DNA from: Bordetella parapertussis | GTDB lineage: Bacteria; Pseudomonadota; Gammaproteobacteria; Burkholderiales; Burkholderiaceae_C | Length of the DNA: 42,949 bases | Direction of reading: 5' to 3' | Assembly (NCBI GenBank): GCA_945882755.1 | Contig: CAMCWS010000005.1 | Location: 1 to 42,949 of the forward strand | Shown here: positions 42,357 through 42,949 of the stretch, in pieces | How the letters are laid out: each line of letters begins with the position of its first letter | Numbering within the stretch: position 1 is the first letter of the stretch | The notes under the pieces: generated by a model | What the model saw: the letters and a program-made list of their open reading frames with translations, nothing else | Databases searched by the model: none | What the model was told of the DNA's origin: nothing | Position numbers and translations under genes: made by a program

Positions 42357-42949
42357 ATGTTCAAGCTGAGTTTCAGTTCCACACGTTCGCGATTGTCAAC
42401 AGTTGCATTTGTGATGGCAGCAATCGGTTCATCGGCATTTGCTGCTGAACCTTTGCGCGTGTGTTCTGACCCTGACAACCTGCCCTTTAGCAAATCTGAA
42501 GGCCCCGATAAAGGTTTGTACATTGATTTGGCTGAAATGGTGGGCAAACAACTGGGCACCACGGTGGAATACGTGTGGTGGCTGTCCTTCAACCAGCGCC
42601 GTGCTTTGCGCAACACCATGGAAGGTTGTGACGCTTACTTTGCTTTGCCTGCTGACGCTGCCTACCGTGTCAAAGGCGTTGAGAAGAGCAATGCATTTTT
42701 GAGTGTGAGCTACGCCATCGTGGCACCGGCTGGCCAAACCTTCACAGGCTTGGCTGACCTCAAAGGCAAGCGTGTCGGCGTCATGTACGGTTCGCCTCCC
42801 CAAATTTTGTTGGCCACGCGTGAAGGCTATACATGGAACACTTTCCGCACCCATGAGCAAATGTTTGAAGCCCTTGAAAAAGGTGAAGTCGATTTAGCCT
42901 TGATGTGGGGTCCCAGCGCTGGCTTTGACAACCTCAAGTTGTTCAATAG
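42357..42949 (+). CDS. xoxJ: Quinoprotein-associated substrate-binding-like protein (XoxJ/MxaJ type), 5' part
   Basis: The first 197 codons are present; the gene runs off the window. A signal peptide (VAFVMAAIGSSAFA) is followed by EPLRVCSDPDNLPFSKSEG, the usual opening of the periplasmic-binding-protein-like family found beside PQQ alcohol dehydrogenases, then YVWWLSFNQRRALRNTME and CDAYFALPAD. XoxJ/MxaJ proteins are thought to help mature or activate the dehydrogenase rather than import a solute. GGAG lies 8 bases before the ATG. It follows the dehydrogenase by 122 bases including the terminator. The cytochrome partner (xoxG) may lie beyond the window. Confidence 0.85.
   Translation, partial: MFKLSFSSTRSRLSTVAFVMAAIGSSAFAAEPLRVCSDPDNLPFSKSEGPDKGLYIDLAEMVGKQLGTTVEYVWWLSFNQRRALRNTMEGCDAYFALPADAAYRVKGVEKSNAFLSVSYAIVAPAGQTFTGLADLKGKRVGVMYGSPPQILLATREGYTWNTFRTHEQMFEALEKGEVDLALMWGPSAGFDNLKLFN

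Noticed and set aside
1..42949. CRISPR arrays, tRNA or rRNA genes, insertion sequences
   Set aside because: No regularly spaced repeats, no cloverleaf-like or rRNA-conserved stretches and no transposase-like proteins were recognised on reading; a covariance-model scan would be decisive for tRNA.

Overview
The window is chromosomal DNA of a Gram-negative bacterium. The mix of genes points to a betaproteobacterium of the order Burkholderiales, most likely a Comamonadaceae-type freshwater organism: a Sox carrier set, pqqABCDE, a PQQ dehydrogenase with lanthanide-type residues, RND efflux and envelope glycosyltransferases. The order is fairly secure; the genus cannot be settled by eye. Genes are dense and many overlap by ATGA, so most of the window reads as a few long operons. 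I see no rRNA, tRNA, CRISPR array or intact insertion sequence.

Layout. 1-4.5 kb: the tail of a peroxiredoxin, then an RND permease and its periplasmic adaptor. 4.5-6.3 kb: a stump of a VOC/glyoxalase gene, an AT-rich stretch, and a coupled pair (YkgJ-type cysteine-cluster protein and GNAT-like protein). 6.3-8.0 kb, minus strand: a serine hydrolase and a small SET-domain protein. 8.1-15.7 kb: an envelope glycolipid island with a UDP-glucuronate 4-epimerase, two PAP2 phosphatases, a flippase-like membrane protein, a polyprenyl-phosphate GT2 and two GT39/ArnT-like transferases. It resembles lipid A galacturonate or aminosugar decoration systems. 15.8-17.5 kb: TerC, a small secreted protein and a pentapeptide-repeat protein.

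17.6-29.5 kb is a sulfur and molybdenum region. A ten-gene run (two small secreted proteins, a PF10118 hydrolase, an HSL-type esterase, iorA-like, iorB-like, soxX, soxY, soxZ, soxA) is followed by aroE on the other strand. Next come a thiol dioxygenase fused to four rhodanese domains and a ModB/ModC pair. soxB, soxCD and modA are absent here. The molybdenum hydroxylase is translationally coupled to soxX, and SoxY lacks the usual GGCGG end. Together these suggest an unusual periplasmic sulfur-oxidising or organosulfur pathway.

29.5-42.9 kb is a PQQ and quinoprotein region. It holds cytochrome b561, a PQQ-associated YVTN beta-propeller, an MFS exporter, and pqqABCDE on the minus strand. pqqA is a 24-residue gene separated from pqqB by two terminator-like hairpins. 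Divergent from pqqA lie a prolyl aminopeptidase, a NarL-type response regulator whose phospho-acceptor Asp is Glu, and a four-gene operon of unknown function with ExbB-like and ExbD-like members. The window ends with a xoxF-like dehydrogenase and the start of its substrate-binding-protein-like partner (xoxJ/mxaJ type). Inverted repeats built on TAGGG occur upstream of both pqqA and the dehydrogenase gene and may be sites for a common regulator.
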